Below, piece after piece: positions 17,327-25,563 of a stretch of 64,000 nucleotides of DNA. Positions within the stretch are counted from its first letter, which is position 1; each line of letters starts with the position of its first letter. A model generated the notes under the pieces. That model saw only the letters and a program-made list of their open reading frames with translations, ran no database searches and was not told where the DNA came from. The translations under genes and the position numbers were made by a program. Origin of the DNA: Ornithinibacillus californiensis (GTDB lineage Bacteria > Bacillota > Bacilli > Bacillales > Amphibacillaceae); NCBI RefSeq assembly GCF_001038485.1, contig NZ_LDUE01000065.1, forward strand, positions 61,216-125,215, given 5' to 3'.

Positions 17327-18085
17327 ATGATCGGAATAACAAAAGAAATTGTTGGGGGAGTACCAAGCTTAGTGGTTGTCAATACAGCCAAAGAAAATAA
17401 TGCACTACCGACCGTTATTTATTTTCACGGAATTACCAGTGCCAAAGAGCATAATTTACCATTGGCATTTCTTTTAGCTGAGAAAGGAATGCGTGTTATT
17501 TTACCGGACAGTATGTATCATGGTGAAAGAGAATCAAATGATATTTCAGATGTTCGTTATTATCTGTTTCAAATTGTATTACAAAATGTAAAAGAATTAC
17601 AAGATATGAAGGTTGATCTTGAAGAAAAGGGACTCCTATCAGAGGGACGAATAGGTGTCGCTGGTACAAGTATGGGAGGTATCACAACTGCAGCGGCGTT
17701 AACTCAATACAGTTGGATTAAATCCGCAGCGATCTTAATGGGGTCTCCGAAGCTTACTTCTTTTGCAAGGGAGCTAGTTGATGTCTACAGAACAGCGGGG
17801 GATTTACCTTTAACAGTGGAAGAAATTAACCAACTGTATGATACGTTAACAAGTTATGACTTATCATTACAAGCAGAAAAGTTAAATGATCGACCATTAC
17901 TTTTCTGGCATGGTGATAGCGATTCAACAGTTCCTTTTGATCATTCGTATCGTTTTTATCTACATGCTAAGAAACTATATAAAGACCAAGCTAATTTAGC
18001 CTTTTTACGTGAGAGTGGTCGAGATCATAAAGTAAGTAGATATGCCATCTTAGAGACGATGAAATGGTTTGTCAAACACCTGTGA
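17327..18085 (+). CDS. yitV: Alpha/beta hydrolase (YitV)
   Basis: 252 residues. Esterase/peptidase-like fold: FHGITSAKEH oxyanion region, nucleophile elbow GTSMGG (about residue 113), acid residue in WHGDSDSTVPF and histidine in GRDHKVS. Cytoplasmic; the substrate is unknown. Start behind AGGGGA. Followed by yitW after 68 bases. Confidence 0.88.
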   Translation: MIGITKEIVGGVPSLVVVNTAKENNALPTVIYFHGITSAKEHNLPLAFLLAEKGMRVILPDSMYHGERESNDISDVRYYLFQIVLQNVKELQDMKVDLEEKGLLSEGRIGVAGTSMGGITTAAALTQYSWIKSAAILMGSPKLTSFARELVDVYRTAGDLPLTVEEINQLYDTLTSYDLSLQAEKLNDRPLLFWHGDSDSTVPFDHSYRFYLHAKKLYKDQANLAFLRESGRDHKVSRYAILETMKWFVKHL

Positions 18086-18153
18086 TTTAAATCATTTTAA
18101 AAACAAGTAAAATATGTTTAAATGTAATTATGAGGAAAGAAGGAGGGAAAACC

Positions 18154-18465
18154 ATGGATGAAGCATTAAAAGAAAATCTCATGGGGGCTCTTGAGAATGT
18201 AATTGATCCCGAGCTAGGTATTGATATTGTTAATCTTGGGCTAATATATGATGTGGATCTAGATGATGAGGGCTTATGTATCGTGACGATGACGTTAACT
18301 GCAATGGGTTGTCCTTTATCAGCTCATATTGAGGCTGATATTAAACGTGCCTTGTCTGATATTCCCGAAGTCAAAGAGACACAAACAAATATTGTTTGGG
18401 ATCCGCCTTGGGGTAAAGACAAAATGTCTCGTTATGCAAAAATAGCATTAGGTATTCCAGATTGA
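18154..18465 (+). CDS. yitW: MIP18/DUF59 metal-sulfur cluster assembly factor (YitW)
   Basis: 103 residues from the ATG at 18154, behind AAGGAGGG. Family signature ENVIDPELGIDIVNLGLIYDV, then MTLTAMGCPLSAHIEADI with the conserved cysteine, and VWDPPWGKDKMS. DUF59 proteins act in Fe-S cluster carriage or maturation. Closed by a terminator shared with uppP. Confidence 0.9.
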   Translation: MDEALKENLMGALENVIDPELGIDIVNLGLIYDVDLDDEGLCIVTMTLTAMGCPLSAHIEADIKRALSDIPEVKETQTNIVWDPPWGKDKMSRYAKIALGIPD

Positions 18466-18470
18466 TTAGA

Positions 18471-18506
18471 AAAAGAAAGCCGACGATAGAGCCGGCTTTC
18501 TTTTGT
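18471..18506. terminator. Bidirectional terminator between yitW and uppP
   Basis: AGAAAGCCG and CGGCTTTCT with A and T runs on either side, between convergent genes. Confidence 0.85.
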
Positions 18507-18508
18507 TT

Positions 18509-19324
18509 CTATGATATAAATAATAAAACGATGGTTCCAACGATAAAACAATAAAAAGCAAAGTACTTTAAATTTCCTTTTGCCATAATATTCATAAACC
18601 ATTTTAATGCAAAGTATGAAGCAAGAATAGAGGCTATAAACGCTATTAGGTACGGAATAATTAACGTATTAAATTCGGGATCATCTACAAATTCTCCAAT
18701 AGAGAGTAATCCAACTCCTAAACTAACCGGTATATAGAGGAGAAAGGAGAATCGAAGTGCAGTTTCTTGTTTCATGCCTAATAGCATAGAACCTACAATA
18801 GTTGCTCCTGACCGACTTATCCCAGGAATTAACGCTACCGATTGTGCAAATCCTACTATGACTGCATCCTTCCAAGAAATATTTTTGTCTCCTTTTCTTC
18901 CACGTAAATTTCTTATAATCCATAGTGCAATTCCTGTAATTAATAAAGTGATTCCAACTACATAAGATTTACTAAGTGAACCAATAGTATCTTTCAGGAG
19001 AATTCCCATAACGCCTGTTGGTATGGTTGCAATAACAAGCATAACCATAAATTGAAAATCGTCTTTAGCATCTGTTTCTCTGGAGATGATATAACGAAGA
19101 CTGTTTTTCACTAATCGGATAATATCTTTATAGTAAACCATAATAACCGCTATTAAAGATCCAAAGTTTACAAAAGCCTCAAAAGAAACCCCTGGTCTAT
19201 CTATTCCAAGTATCTCTCTTGCAAGCACAAGGTGGCCACTAGAGGAAATAGGAATTGGTTCGGTAAATCCTTGTAATAAACCTAAAAATAAATATTGTAG
19301 TATAACGATTAACTCTTGTTCCAT
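18509..19324 (-). CDS. uppP: Undecaprenyl-diphosphate phosphatase (UppP/BacA)
   Basis: 271 residues, polytopic. UppP dephosphorylates undecaprenyl pyrophosphate on the outer face, recycling the lipid carrier for wall synthesis and giving bacitracin tolerance. Motif 1 is [17 protein letters not shown] (the catalytic Glu is kept), and motif 2 is [10 protein letters not shown]. The stop is only three bases from the terminator hairpin. No bacitracin-type sensor genes lie nearby. Confidence 0.93.
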   Translation of the reverse strand: MEQELIVILQYLFLGLLQGFTEPIPISSSGHLVLAREILGIDRPGVSFEAFVNFGSLIAVIMVYYKDIIRLVKNSLRYIISRETDAKDDFQFMVMLVIATIPTGVMGILLKDTIGSLSKSYVVGITLLITGIALWIIRNLRGRKGDKNISWKDAVIVGFAQSVALIPGISRSGATIVGSMLLGMKQETALRFSFLLYIPVSLGVGLLSIGEFVDDPEFNTLIIPYLIAFIASILASYFALKWFMNIMAKGNLKYFAFYCFIVGTIVLLFIS

Positions 19325-19414
19325 AATAATTATTCTCCTAGTCCTTAATTGGCTATTTTTGTCACCTCTAATTAGGCTAATGAATAGTCTAACTTGTGAG
19401 GAGGTCGATCAAAT

Positions 19415-19753
19415 ATGTCACATAAAAAACATATGTATGATTTATGTAAGACTCACATGCATTCTTATGTGTTAGCACAGTTAGAAGATGGTACTAACTT
19501 TGATGGGATTATTACTGGTTTAGACGATGAGTATGTATATTTTGCGGTACCGATCGATAATGACGTATCTACACAAATGTTACCTAACAACATGGGTGAA
19601 CAGCGTCAATTCGGTTGGCCTGGCTATGGTTACGGGTATCCAGGATATGGCTATGGTTTCCCTGGTTATGGATATGGCCCACGTAGAAGATTTAGACGAC
19701 TAGTTCTTCCTCTGGCTGCATTAGCTGCATTAAGTGTATTACCTTGGTATTAA
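19415..19753 (+). CDS. Small protein with Sm-like N-terminus and Gly-Tyr-Pro repeats
   Basis: 112 residues, GGAGG site 7 bases before the ATG. Residues 1-50 (THMHSYVLAQLEDGTNFDGIITGLDDEYVYFAVP) look like a short Sm/SH3-type barrel. Residues 68-88 are a repeat of (W/Y/F)PGYGYG. The C-terminus is basic (RRRFRR), then a hydrophobic helix LVLPLAALAALSVL. The composition suggests a spore-coat or surface protein, but I recognise no named family. Confidence 0.7.
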   Translation: MSHKKHMYDLCKTHMHSYVLAQLEDGTNFDGIITGLDDEYVYFAVPIDNDVSTQMLPNNMGEQRQFGWPGYGYGYPGYGYGFPGYGYGPRRRFRRLVLPLAALAALSVLPWY

Positions 19754-19783
19754 CTAGTGTGTTTCGTGAGCTGTAGCATAATA

Positions 19784-19820
19784 GTAAACCCTTGCCATGT
19801 AATAGAAGGCAAGGGTTTTA
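19784..19820 (+). terminator. Terminator after the Gly-Tyr repeat protein gene
   Basis: AAACCCTTGCC against GGCAAGGGTTT with TTTTA downstream. Confidence 0.85.
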
Positions 19821-19857
19821 CATTCGTATTCTATCCATTTTTAACAGTTAGTTCCAA

Positions 19858-20037
19858 TTATTGATCTTTCTGTTCACGTAATAGGCCGTCTCCTAGAATG
19901 AAGACCACAACGGAGAAGATTGCTGCCATTACTAATGTAGCAACTAAGTCTAATGCAACTCCTGCCATACTTGATAATACGTATGAAAGTACAAAAGTAA
20001 TTAATACAGCCCATAAAATTGTAGCTAGATAACGCAT
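19858..20037 (-). CDS. yjzD: DUF2929 small membrane protein (YjzD-like)
   Basis: 59 residues in the otherwise empty 19754-20156 gap. Translation MRYLATILWAVLITFVLSYV, then SSMAGVALDL and a second hydrophobic helix, ending in a charged tail LLREQKDQ. Two membrane helices and the MRY start match YjzD/DUF2929, which lies next to the yjaV-med-fab genes in B. subtilis as well. Ribosome site GGGGTG 7 bases before the ATG. Confidence 0.75.
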   Translation of the reverse strand: MRYLATILWAVLITFVLSYVLSSMAGVALDLVATLVMAAIFSVVVFILGDGLLREQKDQ

Positions 20038-20156
20038 ATGTACACCCCATTTATTCTTCGATAATAAACAACTGATAATTTCCTATTTTAGTTTACCAAA
20101 TGAACTCATAAATTAAAAGTATTTCTTCATAGTTTACAAAGAGAGGAGGAAATGAA

Positions 20157-20768
20157 ATGGCTATCTACGTTCATAATTGTTTTCATTGGATTGGATATCA
20201 TTATGTTAATTATTTACTCGAAAAGGGTAAGGTAATAATAGGGGTAGATGAAATCAATTCTGATAAAAAAGAAAACCTCTCCATGTTGATTGGTAGGAAT
20301 AGCGATTTTAAGCTATTAACCCCAAAAGAAGTACGTGACGAGGAGGTTGCTCTTGTTATCGGAGATATTTCACCTTCGTACCCAATAAATGCAGAGAAAA
20401 TCCTACAAATTAATGTAGGAGTACTAAAAAACAAATTACAAAATGCTATTGTAGTGAATGCTCCAATTCTTTTCGGAGAATGGATGGATATGACGGAGAA
20501 TGGAGTTAAATTAAGAAATAAAATTGTTCCTTTTGATTCGGAAGAGTTTCAAGCAAATGCGATTTACATTCAAGACTTTGTCAAAAAGACATATCCACTA
20601 CTTAATTCAAGCCACTATTCCTCGGATATTATGGTCTCTACCAAGAAAATTTTCCTAGATGATGCTGTAAAACTTGAAAATTCCATCTATATTCGTGACA
20701 ATATACCTATAGAAGAAAATGTGAAAAAGCTAATAGCACATTATCGACGCTATAAACATTTTTATTAA
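20157..20768 (+). CDS. YjaV-like degenerate SDR-fold protein
   Basis: 203 residues, GAGGAGG site. The N-terminus (IYVHNCFHWIGYHYVNYLLEKGKVIIGVDE) follows the beta-alpha-beta plan of a nucleotide-sugar epimerase, but lacks a GxxGxxG loop, so cofactor binding is doubtful. Position upstream of med corresponds to yjaV in B. subtilis. Function unknown; likely cytoplasmic. Confidence 0.65.
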   Translation: MAIYVHNCFHWIGYHYVNYLLEKGKVIIGVDEINSDKKENLSMLIGRNSDFKLLTPKEVRDEEVALVIGDISPSYPINAEKILQINVGVLKNKLQNAIVVNAPILFGEWMDMTENGVKLRNKIVPFDSEEFQANAIYIQDFVKKTYPLLNSSHYSSDIMVSTKKIFLDDAVKLENSIYIRDNIPIEENVKKLIAHYRRYKHFY

Positions 20769-20799
20769 TTCAGATAGAAAATGAATGGAGTGCACTAAC

Positions 20800-21759
20800 T
20801 TGAGGAGAATTCTCAGTATAACTATACTAATTATTTTTGGATTACTAGTTACTAGTGGTTGCGCAAGTGAAAGTCAAGGAAAGCTTTATAAAGCTGCCAT
20901 GATTATGGAAGGGACTATAGAAGATATACCATGGAATCAAAAGGGATACGATGGTCTATTAGCTATTGAGAAGGAACTTGGTGTCGATATAGAAATAAGA
21001 GAGAATATTAGTTCAGATGAAGAAATCTCTAAGGTAGTTAGCGAACTCGTAAATGAAGGTACGAATTTAATTTTTGGGCATAGCAGTAATTACGGTGATG
21101 AGTTTTATCGCCTGTCCAAATCACATACCGATGTTCATTTTGTATATTTTAACGGTAATTATTATAGTGATAATCTAACAAGTATGACTTTTAATTCCCA
21201 TGCGATGGGATTCTTTGCAGGGATGATTGCTAGTAGAATGTCTGATACCAACGAAGTGGGCATCATAGCTGCCTATCAATGGCAACCAGAAATTGAGGGA
21301 TTTTATGAAGGTGTAAAGTATCAAAATCAAGATACGAATGTAAATATGGAATTTATCTATGATTGGACAGCTAGTGATGTAGCTTTCCAAGCATACAATC
21401 GAATGAAAGAAAATGGTATCGATGTTATCTATCCAGCTGGAGATGCTTTTAGTGAGGAAATAATAAAGCTAGCTAGTGAAGATGATATATATGCGATTGG
21501 ATTTGTTTCGGATCAGATTAATATAGAGCCTGAAACAGTTTTGACAAGTACTGTCCAGCATGTGGAACAAATTTATTTGTTGGCAGCTGAGAGATTTAAT
21601 AATGATGAACTAGAAGGAGAAATTATGTCATTTGATTTTAAAGATGACTTTATTACATTAGGCGATTATAGTAAGGAAGTTCCAAAATCTTTTCAGAAGA
21701 AGCTAAATAAGTATATTGAAAAATATAAAGAAACAGGCTTGCTACCGAATCAATACTAA
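20800..21759 (+). CDS. med: Med-like BMP-family lipoprotein
   Basis: 319 residues from the TTG at 20800, which lies 10 bases after GGAG; an in-frame ATG at 20785 would give a poor leader. Signal peptide with lipobox VTSGC. The mature protein is of the basic-membrane-protein/Med periplasmic-binding type: AAMIMEGTIEDIPWNQKGYDGL, LIFGHSSNYGDEF, VIYPAGDA. In B. subtilis Med is a positive regulator of comK expression. comZ, which follows med there, is not seen here. Confidence 0.85.
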   Translation: MRRILSITILIIFGLLVTSGCASESQGKLYKAAMIMEGTIEDIPWNQKGYDGLLAIEKELGVDIEIRENISSDEEISKVVSELVNEGTNLIFGHSSNYGDEFYRLSKSHTDVHFVYFNGNYYSDNLTSMTFNSHAMGFFAGMIASRMSDTNEVGIIAAYQWQPEIEGFYEGVKYQNQDTNVNMEFIYDWTASDVAFQAYNRMKENGIDVIYPAGDAFSEEIIKLASEDDIYAIGFVSDQINIEPETVLTSTVQHVEQIYLLAAERFNNDELEGEIMSFDFKDDFITLGDYSKEVPKSFQKKLNKYIEKYKETGLLPNQY

Positions 21760-21818
21760 TATACCTATGGGTTGATTTTACTGAAGTTAGGTAAATACAA
21801 CTTGCAAGTCTCTCTTTT

Positions 21819-21847
21819 TTGCATTAAAATTAGTACCAAGTCATAAT
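21819..21847 (+). promoter_or_regulatory. fabHF promoter with FapR operator
   Basis: TTGCAT (21819-21824), a 17-base spacer, then CATAAT (21842-21847). The 17-base sequence 21830-21846, TTAGTACCAAGTCATAA, matches the FapR operator consensus TTAGTACCTRGTCTTAA at 15 positions and covers spacer and -10. FapR releases on malonyl-CoA, so the fab operon should be induced when precursor accumulates (known for B. subtilis). Confidence 0.85.
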
Positions 21848-21884
21848 ATTTGATAACAAACTTAAAAGGTTAGGGGATGTCTAT

Positions 21885-22823
21885 ATGGGTGTTGGAGTTT
21901 TAGGAGTAGGTCATTACACACCAGTGAAGATAGTAACGAATAAAGATTTAGAAAATATAGTAGACACAAGCGATGAGTGGATTCGTACACGAACTGGCAT
22001 AGAGGAAAGAAGAATAGCCGATGATGATATGAATACTTCTGATATGGCTTATCATGCTTCTTTAAGTGCAATAGAAGATGCAAATATTAAGCCGGAAGAC
22101 ATCGACTTAATCCTAGTTGCTACCGTCACACCAGATACACCATTTCCATCTGTTTCATGTATTCTTCAAGAAAAACTTGGTGCTTGGAATGCAGCAGCTA
22201 TGGACGTTAGTGCGGCATGTGCAGGTTTTATGTATGGAATGATTACTGCCAAGCAATTTATTGAAACAAAAGTATATAAAAATGTATTAGTTGTCGGAGC
22301 AGAAAAACTTTCAAAAATAACTGACTGGACTGACCGTAATACTTGTGTTTTATTCGGTGATGGTGCTGGTGCAGCAGTGATGGGTGAAGTATCTGAGGGG
22401 AAAGGCATTCTTTCATTCGAATTAGGTGCTAATGGTTCAGGAGGCAAACATCTCTATCAAAAGAATGATGGATTTATTACGATGAATGGTCGTGAGGTAT
22501 TTAAGTTTGCAGTTAGACAAATGCCTGAGTCATCTTTAAATGTGCTTGAAAAAGCTGGGCTAAAGAAAGAAGATGTTGATTATTTAGTTCCACATCAGGC
22601 TAATATTCGGATCATGGAGGCTGCAATGGAAAAGCTAGGTGTTTCTGAAGAGAAAATGGCGAAGGTAATTCATAAATATGGAAACAATTCATCAGCGAGT
22701 ATACCTATGGCTTTATCAGAAAGTGTAAAAGATGGTAAAATTAAGGAAAATGATGTATTAGTTTTAGTAGGATTCGGTGGCGGATTAACGTGGGGAGCAG
22801 TTGCATTACGCTGGGGAAGATAG
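21885..22823 (+). CDS. fabH: Beta-ketoacyl-ACP synthase III
   Basis: 312 residues. FabH condenses acetyl- or branched acyl-CoA with malonyl-ACP to start fatty-acid synthesis. The catalytic triad is visible: Cys112 in SAACAGF, His237 in PHQANIRIM and Asn267 in GNNSSAS. First gene of a two-gene operon with fabF, under a FapR operator, as in Bacillus fabHA-fabF. Confidence 0.95.
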   Translation: MGVGVLGVGHYTPVKIVTNKDLENIVDTSDEWIRTRTGIEERRIADDDMNTSDMAYHASLSAIEDANIKPEDIDLILVATVTPDTPFPSVSCILQEKLGAWNAAAMDVSAACAGFMYGMITAKQFIETKVYKNVLVVGAEKLSKITDWTDRNTCVLFGDGAGAAVMGEVSEGKGILSFELGANGSGGKHLYQKNDGFITMNGREVFKFAVRQMPESSLNVLEKAGLKKEDVDYLVPHQANIRIMEAAMEKLGVSEEKMAKVIHKYGNNSSASIPMALSESVKDGKIKENDVLVLVGFGGGLTWGAVALRWGR

Positions 22824-22888
22824 TTGAATCACTAGGAAGTAATGCTCGTTCCCGAAAGACACAAAACACTTTAGGAGGAGTACCAAAC

Positions 22889-24127
22889 ATGTCGGATAGA
22901 AGAGTAGTTGTTACAGGGCTTGGAGCTGTTACCCCAATTGGTAACGATGTAAAAACAATGTGGGAGAATCTCCTTGCAGGTAATTCTGGAATAGATTTTG
23001 TTACTCAGGTTGATAAAGATGAGTTTCCAGCAAAGGTTGCAGCAGAAGTAAAAGATTTTGATCCTACATTATTTGTCGAGAAGAAAGATGCCCGTAAAAT
23101 GGATCCATTTACGCAATTTGCTGTTGCAGCGTCTAAAATGGCATTAAAAGATGCTAGTTTAGAAATAACAGAGGATATTGCACATCGCGTGGGTGTATGG
23201 ATTGGTTCAGGAATTGGTGGAATGAAAACGTATGAGGAGCAGTTCCGCAAATTTATAGACAAAGGTCATAAGCGAGTTAGTCCATTTTTTGTTCCTATGA
23301 TGATTCCAGATATGGCAGCGGGTCAGGTTTCCATTCAAACAGGAGCAAAAGGTATTAATTCATGTACGGTAACGGCTTGTGCATCGGGTGCCAATTCCAT
23401 TGGGGATGCATTTAAGTCTGTACAACGTGGAGATGTGGACTACATGATTGCAGGTGGAACAGAAGCTCCAATAACTAATATGGCATTTGCTGGCTTCTGC
23501 TCGGCAAAGGCATTGTCCTTTAATGAGGATCCAAAAACAGCTAGTCGTCCCTTTGATAAAAATCGCGATGGATTTGTCATGGGTGAAGGAGCAGGCATCC
23601 TAATTCTAGAATCATTAGAGTCTGCGTTAGCACGTGGTGCTCACATTTATGCAGAAATTGTAGGTTATGGTGCTACTGGTGATGCTTATCATATTACTGC
23701 TCCTGCTGAACATGGTGAAGGGGCTGCTAGGGCGATGCAGCATGCTTTGCGAGATGCAGGGTTACAACCCGAAGATGTTGATTACATCAATGCACATGGT
23801 ACAAGCACAGATTTAAATGACAAATTTGAAACAGAAGCGATAAAGACTATCTTTGGAGACCATGCTTATAAGCTAGCTGTGTCTTCTACCAAATCAATGA
23901 CTGGGCACTTATTAGGAGCAGCAGGTGGTGTTGAGGCAGTTATTTCTGTCAAAGCGATAGAGGATAGCGTTCTCCCTGCGACAATCAATTATGAAACGCC
24001 AGATCCAGATTGTGATTTGGATTACGTACCTAATGAAGCTAGAAAGCAAGATGTTAATGTCGTATTAAGTAATTCATTAGGTTTTGGTGGACATAATGTA
24101 TCACTTGTTTTTAAGAAATATCAATAA
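22889..24127 (+). CDS. fabF: Beta-ketoacyl-ACP synthase II
   Basis: 412 residues from the ATG at 22889, behind AGGAGG; the frame is open upstream but the family starts [12 protein letters not shown]. Active-site Cys164 in TACASGANS; the two histidines are in INAHGTST and GHLLGAAGG. It elongates acyl-ACP by decarboxylative condensation with malonyl-ACP. Located 65 bases after fabH and followed by a terminator. Confidence 0.96.
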   Translation: MSDRRVVVTGLGAVTPIGNDVKTMWENLLAGNSGIDFVTQVDKDEFPAKVAAEVKDFDPTLFVEKKDARKMDPFTQFAVAASKMALKDASLEITEDIAHRVGVWIGSGIGGMKTYEEQFRKFIDKGHKRVSPFFVPMMIPDMAAGQVSIQTGAKGINSCTVTACASGANSIGDAFKSVQRGDVDYMIAGGTEAPITNMAFAGFCSAKALSFNEDPKTASRPFDKNRDGFVMGEGAGILILESLESALARGAHIYAEIVGYGATGDAYHITAPAEHGEGAARAMQHALRDAGLQPEDVDYINAHGTSTDLNDKFETEAIKTIFGDHAYKLAVSSTKSMTGHLLGAAGGVEAVISVKAIEDSVLPATINYETPDPDCDLDYVPNEARKQDVNVVLSNSLGFGGHNVSLVFKKYQ

Positions 24128-24146
24128 TATATAGATAGCTTAGTGA

Positions 24147-24176
24147 AGGGTTGACCGAATTGGTCAGCCTTTTTTG
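24147..24176 (+). terminator. Terminator of the fabHF operon
   Basis: AGGGTTGACC against GGTCAGCCT, then six T. Confidence 0.85.
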
Positions 24177-24299
24177 TTTGAAATTGAAAGTTTCATGGAG
24201 ATAAGCCTGAAACATCCCCTTAATCTATTTCCTCTATTAAATTTCTATCATGTAATAAAAAGCCCTAGCATATAATCCAATATAAACTAAAGGACAAGC

Positions 24300-24521
24300 A
24301 TGGGTGGTAATGAGATGGGGCATATCTTTATCTTCTTAATTGGATTTGGACTAGCTGTAACTGGAGGAGTAACATTGATTGCTTATATGAACTTCTTGCC
24401 AGCAGGTGTTTCCTGGTCAGAATACTTTATTTTTATTAGCGGGCGATTGGAATGTTATTTTCTACCGATTGGTTTAATATTGATGACTTTTGTTATTTAT
24501 ACATACCCAAACAGACCATAG
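24300..24521 (+). CDS. Small two-helix membrane protein
   Basis: Up to 73 residues, with two hydrophobic segments (about 9-29 and 50-66 when counted from the first ATG). The first ATG has a weak GGAC site; the internal ATG at 24315 (MGHIFIF) is a possible alternative. Between fabF and yjbA; I do not recognise the family beyond a short Bacillaceae-type membrane protein. Confidence 0.6.
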   Translation: MGGNEMGHIFIFLIGFGLAVTGGVTLIAYMNFLPAGVSWSEYFIFISGRLECYFLPIGLILMTFVIYTYPNRP

Positions 24522-24660
24522 CTGATTTTTTTACTCACTCGAATAAATTTTTAAATGATGGTCATAATGTATTCTAAAGCGTGTTCAAAAATTATGGCAT
24601 AGATGGTAATTTTTTGAACAACCTCGAGGGAAGATTCATTTTGGGAGTGAGGGGTGTTGT

Positions 24661-25434
24661 ATGTTATATTTACACGATGTATGGGTGAACTGGTTTGAAG
24701 GTGAAGAAAACGGCTATAATGTATGTTATTTCCATGAATGGAGAAAAGATGACGGAATAGAATTACTTGACCAAGTTCCACTACTATACATAACTGAATC
24801 ATTATATCAATACATTGAAAATGATATGCATGACTTACCTCAAGGGTTACTTGATGCTATTTATAAGCGTGCATATACTAGAAAAGGGCAAGACCGTTCC
24901 GTTGTAGATTATGCTTGTATTGTAACAGATGGTAACGATATCTTGGCATTTGATACAATTGGATATCGAATACCAATCCGTAAGAGTCGATTAATTCCGA
25001 GGCAGGAACAGCTTGTATACGAAATGATTGAAAAAGTAAGACCACAAAGTTTTGGTTTTGATGACACTACGTACGAAAAAGAATATCATATGCTTTCTAT
25101 GGCTCCTGAGCTTGTATTTGGATTAACTAGAAGAGAGCGACAATTAAAGCAGCTATTAATGATGGGATTGGACCAGCTTCGAACATCCAATAATATCGAA
25201 GAATTACGTTATTGGCTTACGGAATGGGACCCAAAGAAGTATCCTGATATTCGGTATATGGATGAGGATGAAGTTTGGCAGGCATTATATGATGGAGTTA
25301 AGTTTGGATGGAGTTTTGTCCATGAAGAACTCTGTGAAAAACTAATCAAAGGCCAACCATTTCTGGAGAAAATGTGGGAACTTGAAAATAATTATGCTGA
25401 AGGTGCATCCAAACAAAAATCAAAGAATCAGTGA
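24661..25434 (+). CDS. yjbA: YjbA family (DUF3603) protein
   Basis: 257 residues, ATG behind GAGGGG. The N-terminus [30 protein letters not shown] and the segment [20 protein letters not shown] identify the YjbA/UPF0736 family, cytoplasmic and of unknown function. In B. subtilis yjbA is the neighbour of trpS; here about 6 kb of other genes separate the two. Confidence 0.85.
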   Translation: MLYLHDVWVNWFEGEENGYNVCYFHEWRKDDGIELLDQVPLLYITESLYQYIENDMHDLPQGLLDAIYKRAYTRKGQDRSVVDYACIVTDGNDILAFDTIGYRIPIRKSRLIPRQEQLVYEMIEKVRPQSFGFDDTTYEKEYHMLSMAPELVFGLTRRERQLKQLLMMGLDQLRTSNNIEELRYWLTEWDPKKYPDIRYMDEDEVWQALYDGVKFGWSFVHEELCEKLIKGQPFLEKMWELENNYAEGASKQKSKNQ

Positions 25435-25457
25435 GACATTTCCTCGCTGATTCTTTT
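25423..25457 (+). terminator. Terminator overlapping the end of yjbA
   Basis: AAGAATCAG with CTGATTCTT, then TT; the left arm includes the last codons of yjbA. Confidence 0.75.
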
Positions 25458-25563
25458 GCTTATATAAATTTCATAGAGCATACTTCATAAAATTGATTTC
25501 TTAGTAAATGTTTAAAGAACCGTTTATGATAGATTAATACTTAAATTAAAGTGAGGAAGCAAA

